DNA of 64,000 bases from JBBQXH01 sp963710975 (GTDB lineage: Bacteria; Actinomycetota; Thermoleophilia; Gaiellales; Gaiellaceae): positions 62,001-126,000 of the forward strand of contig CAVQCG010000004.1 of NCBI GenBank assembly GCA_963710975.1, given 5' to 3'. Shown here one piece after another: positions 54,454 to 62,821 of this stretch (position 1 is the first letter of the stretch; every line of letters begins with the position of its first letter). Under the pieces are notes generated by a model that made no database searches, was not told the origin of the DNA, and saw nothing but the letters and a program-made list of their open reading frames with translations. Made by a program: the position numbers and the translations under genes.

Positions 54454-56112
54454 AGCGTGCTCACGTACTGATGGACGAGCGCGACTGCCATCGCTCCCTC
54501 TCCGACCGCGGACGCGACCCGCTTCATCGACTGGTTGCGTACGTCGCCCGCTGCGAACACGCCCGGGAGGCTGGTCTCGAGCGGCAACGGATCCCGCTCG
54601 AGCGACCAGCGCGGGCGGTCGATCGCCTTCACGTCCGGCCCGGTGAGTACGAAGCCGCTCGCATCCCGCGCGACGGCATCCCCGAGCCAGCCCGTTTGCG
54701 GCCGGGCACCGATGAACACGAACATCGCCGCTGCGGGCAGCGTCTCCTCCATCTTCGCGTACCGAGTCTCGTACGATCACCGCGTCGAGCCCCCTGTCAC
54801 CCTGCGCGGCCACGATCGCCGTGTTCACGCGTACCGTGATGTTCGGCGCCACCTCGACCCGCTCGACCAGGTAGCTGGACATGCTCTTGCCGAGGTCGTC
54901 GCCTCGGCAGAGGATCGTCACGTCGGCACCGCGCTCCGCGAAGAAGAGAGCCGCCTGGCCGGCCGAGTTCGCTCCCCCGACGACGATGACGTGGTCGCCC
55001 GCGCACGAGACTGCCTCGCTGCGCGATGCGCCGTAGTAGATTCCACGACCCGTCAGCTCCTCGACCCCCGGCGCGTCGAGTCGCCTGTACTGGACCCCCG
55101 TCGCGAGGATGACGGCGTGCGCACCCAACTCGCTTCCGTCGGTAAGCCGAGCGACCCGCGACGAACCACGCGCCTCGATCGCGGCGACCGACTGCGCCGT
55201 GAGCAGCTCCGCGCCGAAACGCTGCGCCTGCGCGGTCGCCCGCCGGGCAAGGTCGGCACCCGAGAGTCCGACCGGGAAACCAAGGTAGTTCTCGATCCGC
55301 GAGCTCTGGCCCGCCTGACCGCCCGGGGCCTCCTGCTCGACCAGCGCCGTCACCAGGCCCTCGGAAGCCCCGTACACCGCGGCGGCCAGCCCGGCCGGGC
55401 CTCCGCCGACGATCACCAGGTCGTAGAACGGCAACTCGGCCCGATGCCCGATGCCAGCCGCGGTCGCGAGCTCCGCCGTCGTCGGGGCCTCGAGAGGCTC
55501 ACCCCCGGGCAGCAACACCAGCGGCAACCGCGCCTGCGACCCCGCTGCTGCGACCAGACGGCCGGCCTCCGCGTCACGCTCGATATCGAGCCAGCGATAC
55601 GGAACGCCGTTGCGGGCAAGGAAATCGCGCGCCTCGTGCGACGCGCGGGAGAAGCGATGACCGACCACGCGGATCGCCTCTTCGAGCCGAGGCGCCGACG
55701 CCTCCCAGTCACCCAGCAGATCGTCGAGCACCGGGTACAGACTCTCCTCCGGTGGGTCCCAGGGCTTCAGGAGATAGTGATCGAGCCGCACCCTGTTGAT
55801 CGCGTCGATCGCCGCCTGCGTGTCCGCGTACGCCGTCAACAGCACGCGCTTTGCATCCGGCACCACCCCTATCGCTCGCTCGAGCGTCTCGACGCCGCTC
55901 AGCCGGGGCATCCGCTGATCAGCCACGATCAGCGCAACTCGATCTCCTCGCAGAGCCGCCTTCTCCAACGTCGCGAGCGCCTCCTCACCCGACTCCGCCC
56001 GCACGATCCGATAGCGGCCCGAATACCTGCGACGCAGATCACGCTCGACCGCCCGCACGACCCCCGGCTCGTCGTCAACCGCGAGAATGATCGGCCGATC
56101 CGCCACGCCCAA
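54450..56112 (-). pseudogene. Response regulator-thioredoxin reductase fusion, single frameshift
   Basis: The receiver domain (residues 8-130) has the acidic pair VDDEPG, phospho-Asp in IVADQRMP and the KPW end. A glutaredoxin-like segment (about 155-215, FLARNGVPYRWLDIERDAEA) links to a thioredoxin-reductase-like part: VIVGGGPAGLAAAVYGASEG (FAD), ENYLGFPVGLSGADLARRA, ILATGVQYRRLD and VIVVGGANSAGQAALFFAER (NADPH). The redox CxxC site is replaced by EAVSCAGD with one Cys. A missing base near 54766 breaks the frame; the end reads MFVFIGARPQTGWLGDAV and GVFAAGDVRNQSMKRVASAV. It is cotranscribed with the kinase (1-3 nt overlap). Probably an indel error. Confidence 0.82.
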
Positions 56113-56196
56113 ACCTTACGCACAGGACAGAGGGCAACCGATGACGCGTGACTCGCGGATGCTCCTATATCCGGTGGTCGGTAGGCTCGTTACAGA

Positions 56197-56779
56197 GTGC
56201 ACGAGAGCGTGCAGAAGGGAGGTCGTCGCAGGTACCTGGGCGCGTACCGGCGGCTTCCGTTACTCGATCGCCGGCGTGCTCTCCTCCGGACGCTCCCTCG
56301 AGGTTCCGTAGGCGCAGAGATCGGCGTCTGGAGGGGCGACTTCTCGGAAAGGATTCTTCGGGTCGCCCGGCCTGCCCGGCTCCATCTCATCGATCCCTGG
56401 CGTTTCGTGACGAGGACCGATACGCGCAAGCCTGGTACGGCAGATCGAACGTCGCCTCCCAGGAGGCCATGGACACGATCCACGTGGCGGTTCTCCACCG
56501 GTTCGCGGCGCAAGTTCACTCCGGTGTCGTCGTCATTCACCGATGCGAGTCGGCCGCTGTCGCGCAACGCTTCGAAGACGACTACTTCGACTGGGTCTAC
56601 ATCGACGGGAACCACCTCTACGAGTACGTGCAGCGCGATCTCGAGATGTTGCGCCCAAGGTCAAGAGAGGCGGCCTCATCGCGGGTGATGATTACGCGAC
56701 CGAGGGTTGGTGGGGAGACGGTGTTCGGCGGGCCGTTGACGAGTTCCTCGACGACCAGTTCGTCTTCAAACGAACCTAG
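56197..56779 (+). pseudogene. Class I SAM-dependent methyltransferase, two frameshifts
   Basis: GTG 56197 starts a Methyltransf_24-type protein. Motif I is GSVGAEIGVWRGDFSERIL, then LHLIDPW. The second frame gives FRDEDRYAQAWYGRSNVASQ and FDWVYIDGNHLYEYVQRDLE, and the third KRGGLIAGDDYATEGWWGDG to the end at 56779. Restoring one base in the GGG of a former TGGGCG (near 56400) and one in a CCC run (near 56655) gives one clean 195-aa protein. Both lesions are in homopolymers, so sequencing errors are likely. Substrate unknown. Confidence 0.7.
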
Positions 56780-56828
56780 CCGGCTCGACGGCTGACTGCA
56801 GCCACGCTGCCCGTTAGGATCCCGCCGG

Positions 56829-57710
56829 ATGTCGACGGTCCTGGCCCTCGTGGCGGCGTTTCTGTTTGCGCTCGCGGCGACGCTCCAGCAGCGAGGCGCC
56901 CTCAACCTCGACGAGGTCTCGCTGCGACACCCGATGTCGCTGGTCCGGCTCGTCAAGCAGAAGTGGTGGCTATTCGGCACCGTCGCGCTCTTCGTCGGGT
57001 ACCTGGCGCAGGCTGCCGCGCTCGACCGGGGACGGCTGGCGATCGTCCAACCGCTCCTCGTCACGACCGTCGTGTTCGCGCTCCCCCTCGGCTACTTCCT
57101 GACCGGACAGCACGTCGGGCGTCGTGAGATCCTCGGAGCGGGCGTCATCATCGTCGGGCTCGCACTCTTCGCCTCGTTCGGAGATCCATCCGGTGGACGC
57201 GACGACGCGCCGAACGACGAATGGGCGATCGCGATCGCGGTCATCGCCGCCCTCTGCGCCGTGCTGCTTCTGTTCGGCGGGCGCGGCGGGCCGGCCATGA
57301 AGGCTGCGGTCTACGGCACGATCGCAGGAATCCTCTTCGGGCTTTCTGCGACGATCACGAAGCCGGTCGTCGAGACGCTTCACCAGGGAATCAGCGAGGT
57401 TCTCTCCGACTGGCAGCTCTACGTGCTCATCGTGGCGGGTGCCCTCGGCTTCGTCCTGCAGCAAGTGTCGCTCGGTACCGGACGCCTGGCGCCCTCGGTG
57501 GCAACGGTCTCCGTCGCGAACCCGATCGTGAGCATCCTGCTGGGTGTCATCCTGCTCCAGGAGAGGTTCAGCAGGCCGACGTGGCACGTCGTCGTCGCGC
57601 TGATCGGGCTCGGCCTCGCCCTTGCCGGAGCCGTGGTGATCTCACTCGCGCGCGAGGCCGGCAGCCAGGATGCAGGGCAGAGGCCCGCGCCGGCCGGCGC
57701 CCCCGCCTAG
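56829..57710 (+). CDS. DMT superfamily transporter (EamA/NIPA-like)
   Basis: A 293-aa membrane protein with nine or ten hydrophobic segments in two halves. It starts STVLALVAAFLFALAATLQQ and has GRLAIVQPLLVTTVVFALPL in the first half and GRLAPSVATVSVANPIVSIL in the second, which are the inverted-repeat signatures of the DMT fold. The ATG lies 8 nt after TAGGAT (56815-56820), so it may be leaderless. The cargo (Mg2+ or a small metabolite) cannot be told. Its end overlaps the converging kinase pseudogene by 4 nt. Confidence 0.85.
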   Translation: MSTVLALVAAFLFALAATLQQRGALNLDEVSLRHPMSLVRLVKQKWWLFGTVALFVGYLAQAAALDRGRLAIVQPLLVTTVVFALPLGYFLTGQHVGRREILGAGVIIVGLALFASFGDPSGGRDDAPNDEWAIAIAVIAALCAVLLLFGGRGGPAMKAAVYGTIAGILFGLSATITKPVVETLHQGISEVLSDWQLYVLIVAGALGFVLQQVSLGTGRLAPSVATVSVANPIVSILLGVILLQERFSRPTWHVVVALIGLGLALAGAVVISLAREAGSQDAGQRPAPAGAPA

Positions 57711-58224
57711 ATGAGCCAGCCGCAGCAGCGGAGAACGTCGAGCGCGATCTGCCTCACCGGCCGATCGTTGACGACGAGGAAGTCTCCGACGCCAAACCGG
57801 TCCATGGCAGCGGTCATCGCGCTGTGCTCGGCGAGATGCCGGTAGAGCTCCGAGTCGCTGTCGCGTGTGCGGAGCCGCTGCTCGATCAAGGCTGCGGGCG
57901 CAGTGAGACGGACAACGGTGACGTCGGCGTCCGGTAGAGCAGCGCGTACCGCGTGCGGCATTGTCCGATCGGGTGTTGCTCGCACGAGCACCAGCGATGT
58001 CGCACAGGCCGCGAGCAGGTGGGGCCAGATGGAGAGCAGGTTCCGGGCGATCGGTGCATCGAGACGGCCGGGCGGCGGAGTGGGATGAACCTATGCGAGC
58101 GAGTCGAGGTCGATGATCGGACCGATTGACTGTTCTCCTCGAGGATTTCGCCGATCTCGATTGCGATGGTGGTCTTCCCGGAGCCGACGGTACCGGTGAT
58201 GAAGAGGGGTCGGAAACCAGGCAC
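57707..58224 (-). pseudogene. P-loop nucleoside/shikimate-kinase-like protein, interrupted
   Basis: The N-terminal part reads PLFITGTVGSGKTTIAIEIG (Walker A) and EILEE. A shift near 58133 leads to PIIDLDSLA and then an in-frame TAG at 58093, after which the frame continues (VHPTPPPGRLDAPIARNLLS, VTVVRLTAPAALIEQRLRTR, DFLVVNDRPVRQIALDVLRC). The TAG is probably a changed Trp codon (TGG). A stop plus a shift suggests real decay. The start is GTG 58224 or TTG 58230. Confidence 0.65.
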
Positions 58225-58288
58225 GCCCAATCGTGCCGACGATCGATCTAGTCTGTCGGCGTGCCGGAACCTGACTGAAGGAGATCAG

Positions 58289-58747
58289 ATGACTGGGAAA
58301 GCCGATTTCACGGAGGACGAGTGGAAGATCGTTCTCGAGGGCCCGACGAGCGCGGGGATGATCGTCATCGCGGCCGAGCGGGGTGGATCGGTTCGCGAGT
58401 CCTTCTCGATGGCGAAGGCCTACACGGACGCGCGCGGCCATCACGGCGAGAGCGAGTTGCTCGACGAGATCGTGTCGACGAAGCCGGAGATGGACAAGCC
58501 GCACGCCCACTCGACGGAGGAGCTCACGGACGACCTGCTCGAGAACATCCGCAACGCGATTGCGCTCCTCGAGCAGAAGGCGACCCCTGAGGAAGTCGAG
58601 GCGTACCGGCAGTTCACGCTGAACCTCGCGCACAAGGTCGCCGAGGCGCGGAAGTCCGGATTCCTCGGGCTCTCCGGTGAGAGGGTGAGCGACGCCGAGG
58701 AGCAGGCGATCGCCGCCGTAACCGACGCGGTCGGTAAAGCCGGGTGA
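58289..58747 (+). CDS. Conserved hypothetical protein, TerB-like
   Basis: A 152-aa helical protein. It begins DFTEDEWKIVLEGPTSAGMI and VIAAERGGSVRESFSMAKAY, and ends EARKSGFLGLSGERVSDAEE. Acidic residues at helix starts recall TerB-fold proteins. No reaction is known. AAGGAGA precedes ATG 58289. It is not coupled to neighbours. Confidence 0.7.
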   Translation: MTGKADFTEDEWKIVLEGPTSAGMIVIAAERGGSVRESFSMAKAYTDARGHHGESELLDEIVSTKPEMDKPHAHSTEELTDDLLENIRNAIALLEQKATPEEVEAYRQFTLNLAHKVAEARKSGFLGLSGERVSDAEEQAIAAVTDAVGKAG

Positions 58748-58856
58748 CGAAGCCCGAAACCGGGCTGCTCGTCTGATCACGGACAACACGTGGCCCGACT
58801 TCGCGACCGGGGCTCATCCTCTCTCGCCTCAACCCACGCCCTCCTCTTGACATCCT

Positions 58857-58892
58857 CCCCCCCCCCCCCCTCCCCCCCCCCTCCCCCTTTTT
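58857..58892 (+). repeat. Poly-C tract
   Basis: C14-T-C10-T-C5-T5. Very unusual for this genome. It may be an assembly artefact or a slippage-prone tract upstream of the DUF4396 gene. Confidence 0.75.
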
Positions 58893-58928
58893 GATCACGA
58901 TCGTGACGGGTCAACCTCGGCCATCCTC

Positions 58929-58959
58929 TTGACGTTCAATATACCCTATAGGGGTATAT
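58929..58959 (+). promoter_or_regulatory. Promoter with CsoR-like copper operator
   Basis: A -35 box TTGACG (58929-58934) is followed by the dyad TATACCCTATAGGGGTATA (58940-58958), which matches the TACCC...GGGTA form of CsoR operators. The right arm covers the likely -10 (GGTATA, 18-nt spacing). A Cu(I)-sensing CsoR would repress here. No csoR gene is in the window. Confidence 0.6.
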
Positions 58960-58984
58960 GAAACACACGACCAGTATTAACCGC

Positions 58985-59398
58985 ATGGCCTTGATGGCGA
59001 CGGTCCATTGCTTCACGGGATGCGCCATCGGCGAGGTGCTCGGCCTCGTCGTCGCGAATGCTCTGGGGCTCGGGACGGTCCCATCCATCCTGCTCGCGAT
59101 TGGCTTCGCGTTTGCGTTCGGCTACGCGCTGACGATCATTCCGTTGCTACGGGCAGGGACGCCGAGTGCCAGGGCCTTCCGGCTCGCGTTCCTTGCGGAC
59201 ACCGTTTCGGTGGGCGTCATGGAAGTCGTCGACAACACGGTGATCGCCGCGATCCCCGGAGCGATGAGTGCTGGGCTCGCCGAGCCGCGGTTCTGGTGGA
59301 CACTCGCGCTCGGGCTCGCGATCGCGTTCGCGGTGGCCTTGCCGGTGAACCGGTGGCTCATCGCCCGTGACCGCGGACACGCGCTCGTGCACGCGTAG
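58985..59398 (+). CDS. DUF4396 membrane protein, probably copper-regulated
   Basis: A 137-aa protein with four membrane segments. The first carries the DUF4396 motif VHCFTGCAIGEVLGL, with Cys and His that could bind copper. A helix with RLAFLADTVSVGVMEVVDN follows, and the end has LALPVNRWLIARDRGHALVH-type residues. The frame opens at ATG 58958, but that codon lies in the operator/-10 region, so ATG 58985 is the better start (short 5' UTR). The dyad upstream suggests induction by copper. Confidence 0.75.
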   Translation: MALMATVHCFTGCAIGEVLGLVVANALGLGTVPSILLAIGFAFAFGYALTIIPLLRAGTPSARAFRLAFLADTVSVGVMEVVDNTVIAAIPGAMSAGLAEPRFWWTLALGLAIAFAVALPVNRWLIARDRGHALVHA

Positions 59399-59665
59399 CA
59401 AGCCGCGGTAGCGGTGTGCGCAGCGGCCGAGAAGGCCGCGAAGAGTCACGGCCACGTCAGCGGCCGTACATTGCCGCGGTAGCGGCGCGTGAGGTCGTCG
59501 CGCGGTTATCGCGGGCTCCGCCCGCGATGGACCCTTCGCGGCCTGTTCGGCCGCTGCGCGCCGCTGGCGCGGCTTGCGGTCGGTCGCTGCGCGCGGCTTC
59601 GCCGGTACGACCCCTGCCGGGGTCGTGACTCTTCGCGGCCTGTTCGGCCGCTGCGCGCGGCTGCG
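59399..59665. repeat. Hairpin-rich intergenic repeats
   Basis: Several GC hairpins in a row. GCGGCC-TGTTC-GGCCGC occurs twice (about 59539 and 59637), and its inverted form GCGGCC-GAGAA-GGCCGC once (about 59422). ATCGCGGGC-TCC-GCCCGCGAT and GACCCC-TGCCG-GGGGTC also occur. Together they look like a REP/BIME-type array between two gene ends. Confidence 0.6.
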
Positions 59666-59669
59666 CTGC

Positions 59670-60047
59670 TTACCCGGCGTCGGGTTGTGGAACGGGTCGC
59701 AGACCCGGAGCGCCAGCGCTCTCGGCCGCGAGGCGGCGCAGGCGGGATCGAAGCTCGGTCAGGAAGTCACCGCTGCTCATGTCCGGGACACGGCGGAGCA
59801 CGATTCGCTCGCGGCGGGGTGTGACGTCCGCGACGTCCTCGATCGGGACGATGATCAGCTTGCGTCCCAACACGCCCACGCGCACGATGAGCGCGTCTGG
59901 CTCGTCCGGGCGCGTCCGGAACATGACGGCCTCGACGAGACCAAAGCGCCCTTCGGGCGAGTCGACGCGGAAACCCTCGCAATGGCCGAGCCAGTAGTAC
60001 CGCGAGCCGAGGGACTCTTTGAGCGAGATGGCGGGTGTGTCGACCAT
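59670..60047 (-). CDS. PRC-barrel-like small protein
   Basis: A 125-aa cytoplasmic protein. The beta-rich part (YYWLGHCEGFRVDSPEGRFG, LIVRVGVLGRKLIIVPIEDV) has the look of a PRC-barrel domain, followed by a C-terminal helix (SSGDFLTELRSRLRRLA). Function unknown. It converges on the hairpin array and DUF4396 gene. The 170 nt upstream to the CapA gene contain no further gene. Confidence 0.6.
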   Translation of the reverse strand: MVDTPAISLKESLGSRYYWLGHCEGFRVDSPEGRFGLVEAVMFRTRPDEPDALIVRVGVLGRKLIIVPIEDVADVTPRRERIVLRRVPDMSSGDFLTELRSRLRRLAAESAGAPGLRPVPQPDAG

Positions 60048-60219
60048 GATCGGTGGTTATACCGCTGCCTTCTTAACGAGTCGTTTGGGTAGATGAAGCG
60101 TGCGCGAAGGCTGTGTTAAGAATTGTTGTCTCCCGAGACACTTCTGTCTAGAGGCGGAAGGGTGATGCGGCGGGCGGCATACTCATCGTGATTCGGTAAG
60201 CGCACCGATTCGCCTGCCA

Positions 60220-61446
60220 ATGGACGAGAATCCCCCGCCGAGAGACGCTCACCGTCGCGCAGCGAGGCGCCGCGTCGTCCGCCGGCGCCGCCTCATCGCC
60301 GTTGCTGCGCTGTCGCTTCTGATCGCCGGCGGTGCGGTTGCGGGTGTCATGGCGACGCGCGGCTCCTCGGACGACGAAGCCTCGCCGGCGCCCTCGGCCA
60401 CTCAGGCGGCCTCGAGCTCCGGAACGGGAGCGACGCAGTCACAGACCGAGACGGACAAGACGGAGACCTCTGCGCCGCCCCCGGACGCGAAGGTCCGGTT
60501 CGCCGTCGTAGGCGACACGGTCATGGGGACACCGACGTACGGACTCCCCGCGGACGGTGGCGCGAGCTTCTTCTCGGACGTCGACGCCGCGATCGCCGGA
60601 GACATCGTCCTCGGCAATCTCGAGGGCACGCTCTCGACGAACGCCGGGTCGAAGTGCGGCACGGACAGCGAGAACTGCTTCGCGTTCCAGACGCCGCCCT
60701 CCTACGCCAGGTGGTTGAAGCAGGCCGGGTTCACGGTGATGAACCTCGCCAACAACCATGCCTACGACTTCGACACGCAGGGCCAGAGAGAGACGATCAG
60801 GGCACTTCGCAGGAATGGGATCCTGACCACCGGTCTCCCCGGCCAGATCACGATTCAGCGGGTCGGGAGGGTGCGCGTCGCCGTCATCGGCTTCGCCCCG
60901 TATCCCTGGGCGAACGACCTCAACGACATCCCGGCCGCGGAGAAGATCGTCCGAAAGGCGGCCGGGCGTGCCGACCTCGTCTTCGTCACCTTTCACGGCG
61001 GCGCCGAAGGATCCGATCACCAGCACGTTCCGAACGGCTCGGAGGAGTTCCTCGGCGAGAACCGCGGCGATCTCCGCGCGTTCGCCCATGCCGTCGTCGG
61101 AGCCGGCGCAGACCTCGTCGTCGGACACGGCCCGCACGTCTTACGTGGGATGGAGTGGTACAAGAAACGCCTGATCGCCTACAGCATGGGGAACTTCGGT
61201 GGGTACGGGGTCTTCTCGCTCTCCGGGTCGACGGCGATCAGCGGCGTCCTGCACGTGACGCTCGAGGCCGATGGCTCATGGGTGAAAGGCGAGCTCGTGC
61301 CGACGGCGCTCGTGGGCGAGGGCGTCCCGGTGCTCGACCCGGCCGAACAGGCACACGGGATTGTCCGCGTTCTGTCCAAGGAAGATTTCAGATCCCGCGG
61401 CATTCGTGTCACGCCGCGAGGTGTGCTCGTCCCGCCAACGCGCTGA
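60220..61446 (+). CDS. CapA family protein (metallophosphoesterase fold)
   Basis: A 408-aa membrane-anchored outside protein. An Arg-rich N-terminus precedes one helix (LIAVAALSLLIAGGAVAGVM), then a Ser/Thr linker (about residues 48-85). The CapA domain has FAVVGDTVMG, IVLGNLEGTLS, GFTVMNLANNHAYDFDTQG, VFVTFHGGAE and VVGHGPHVLRGMEWYKKRLI, which hold the metal-binding Asp, Asn and His. CapA-type proteins take part in export or anchoring of poly-gamma-glutamate or capsules; no capB/capC genes are nearby, so the role is open. Confidence 0.88.
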   Translation: MDENPPPRDAHRRAARRRVVRRRRLIAVAALSLLIAGGAVAGVMATRGSSDDEASPAPSATQAASSSGTGATQSQTETDKTETSAPPPDAKVRFAVVGDTVMGTPTYGLPADGGASFFSDVDAAIAGDIVLGNLEGTLSTNAGSKCGTDSENCFAFQTPPSYARWLKQAGFTVMNLANNHAYDFDTQGQRETIRALRRNGILTTGLPGQITIQRVGRVRVAVIGFAPYPWANDLNDIPAAEKIVRKAAGRADLVFVTFHGGAEGSDHQHVPNGSEEFLGENRGDLRAFAHAVVGAGADLVVGHGPHVLRGMEWYKKRLIAYSMGNFGGYGVFSLSGSTAISGVLHVTLEADGSWVKGELVPTALVGEGVPVLDPAEQAHGIVRVLSKEDFRSRGIRVTPRGVLVPPTR

Positions 61447-61526
61447 CCATCGCGGGAGCGTTGATCGCCGGCGAATTTGCAATGCACAACTGCGTGGCGA
61501 TTGTGCGCTGAAATGCGCGCAGTGAT

Positions 61527-61555
61527 TTGACCCCGTCCGAAACGACTGGTACGTT
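61527..61555 (+). promoter_or_regulatory. Promoter of the NlpC/P60 gene
   Basis: TTGACC (61527-61532), 17-nt spacer, TACGTT (61550-61555), about 60 nt before the start codon. Confidence 0.5.
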
Positions 61556-61613
61556 CCACCCTCTTGTGCGGGCACCACGAACGCTCAAGCGCGGTCCCGG
61601 GGGGATCGGGCCG

Positions 61614-62732
61614 ATGATCCGTCGTACGCGGCGCACCGCCGTAGTCCTTCTCGCGACGGCGATGACGGCCCTTGCAGCAGTCGCTGCAAGCCAGGCGAGC
61701 CCGAGCGAGATCCAGGCTGCGCGGGCCGAAGCCGAGTCGGTTCTGGCGCAGATCCAGGGGATCGACGAATCGCTCGACCAGGCCATCAACGCCTACGACG
61801 AGGCCAACTACCGGCTCGGCGAGCTCGACGCTGCGATCGAGACGAACCAGCGGCACCTCGTGATCGCCAAGAAGGCGCTCAAGGTTGCGCAGCAGAACCT
61901 CTCCGACCGGATCGTGGCTCTCTACACCACCGACCAGGAAGACGTCATCTCCGTGATCCTCGGAGCTGCAAACCTCGACGACCTACTCAACCGCATCGAC
62001 AGCGTGAAGCGCATCTCGTCCCAGGACGTGCAGATCATCAAGGCCGTTCGCAGCGCCCGCAACGACGTCCAGAAGCAGGAGAAGCAGCTCGAGGCCGATC
62101 GCGCCGAGCAGGCGCAGGTCGTGTCTGACCGTGCCGCCCAGAAGGCCTCGATCGAGAGCCAGCTCGCGGAACGGCAGTCGCTCTACAACTCCATCAAGGA
62201 TCAGATCTCCAGCCTCGAGGCCGAGGAGCGCGCCCGCCAGGCCCAGCTCGCCGCCGAGGCGGAACAGCGCCAGGCTGACGCGGAGCGGGTCGCGCAGGCG
62301 GCGTCCGACGCAGGCGTGAACGTCGACGAGGTGACGGTCGTGTCGGAGCCGAGCGGCATCGGAACGGCGCCGCCCAGCATCAGCGGTGGTTCCGCGGTCG
62401 ACTACGCGCTCAGCATGCTCGGCGTGCCGTACGTCTGGGGCGGCGCCTCGCCCGGTGGGTTCGACTGCTCGGGCCTGGTCGTCTGGGCGTACGGACAGGT
62501 CGGCGTGTCCCTGCCTCACTACACGGGTGCGCTCTGGAATTCGGGCGTCGCGGTGTCCTACGACCAGCTTCAGCCGGGCGATCTCGTCTTCTTCCACGGG
62601 CTCGGCCACGTCGGCATCTACATCGGCGGCGGCCAGATGGTGCACGCGCCGCACACGGGCGACGTGGTGAAGATCTCCGACATCAGCTCGGGCTACTACC
62701 GCGATACGTACGAAGGCGCACGCCGCATCTGA
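61614..62732 (+). CDS. NlpC/P60 peptidoglycan endopeptidase with coiled coil
   Basis: Exported cell-wall hydrolase of 372 aa, RipA/PcsB-like. A signal peptide (TAVVLLATAMTALAAVAASQ) leads to a long coiled coil (about residues 30-240, for example LDAAIETNQRHLVIAKKALK, LEAEERARQAQLAAEAEQRQ). The catalytic domain (about 262-372) has FDCSGLVVWAYGQVGVSLPH (Cys), GHVGIYIGGGQMVHAP (His) and a third polar residue. ATG 61614 is chosen because the signal starts there. Coiled-coil partners of this type are usually regulated by FtsEX-like complexes. Confidence 0.92.
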   Translation: MIRRTRRTAVVLLATAMTALAAVAASQASPSEIQAARAEAESVLAQIQGIDESLDQAINAYDEANYRLGELDAAIETNQRHLVIAKKALKVAQQNLSDRIVALYTTDQEDVISVILGAANLDDLLNRIDSVKRISSQDVQIIKAVRSARNDVQKQEKQLEADRAEQAQVVSDRAAQKASIESQLAERQSLYNSIKDQISSLEAEERARQAQLAAEAEQRQADAERVAQAASDAGVNVDEVTVVSEPSGIGTAPPSISGGSAVDYALSMLGVPYVWGGASPGGFDCSGLVVWAYGQVGVSLPHYTGALWNSGVAVSYDQLQPGDLVFFHGLGHVGIYIGGGQMVHAPHTGDVVKISDISSGYYRDTYEGARRI

Positions 62733-62821
62733 TCGCGCGAGCCTGACGGTCTCCAGCAATCCGGTTCCACCACTGCGGTCGAATACACCGACGCGGTGAC
62801 GCCGAGCTACACTCCTCGCCA

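Noticed and set aside
59416..59824. Plus-strand frames over the hairpin array
   Set aside because: Repetitive Arg/Gly/Ala products built from palindromes; no family motif or ribosome-binding site.
61447..61613. c-di-AMP (ydaO) riboswitch before the NlpC/P60 gene
   Set aside because: Such switches often precede actinobacterial wall hydrolases, but the conserved GGGGAACC-type blocks are not present.
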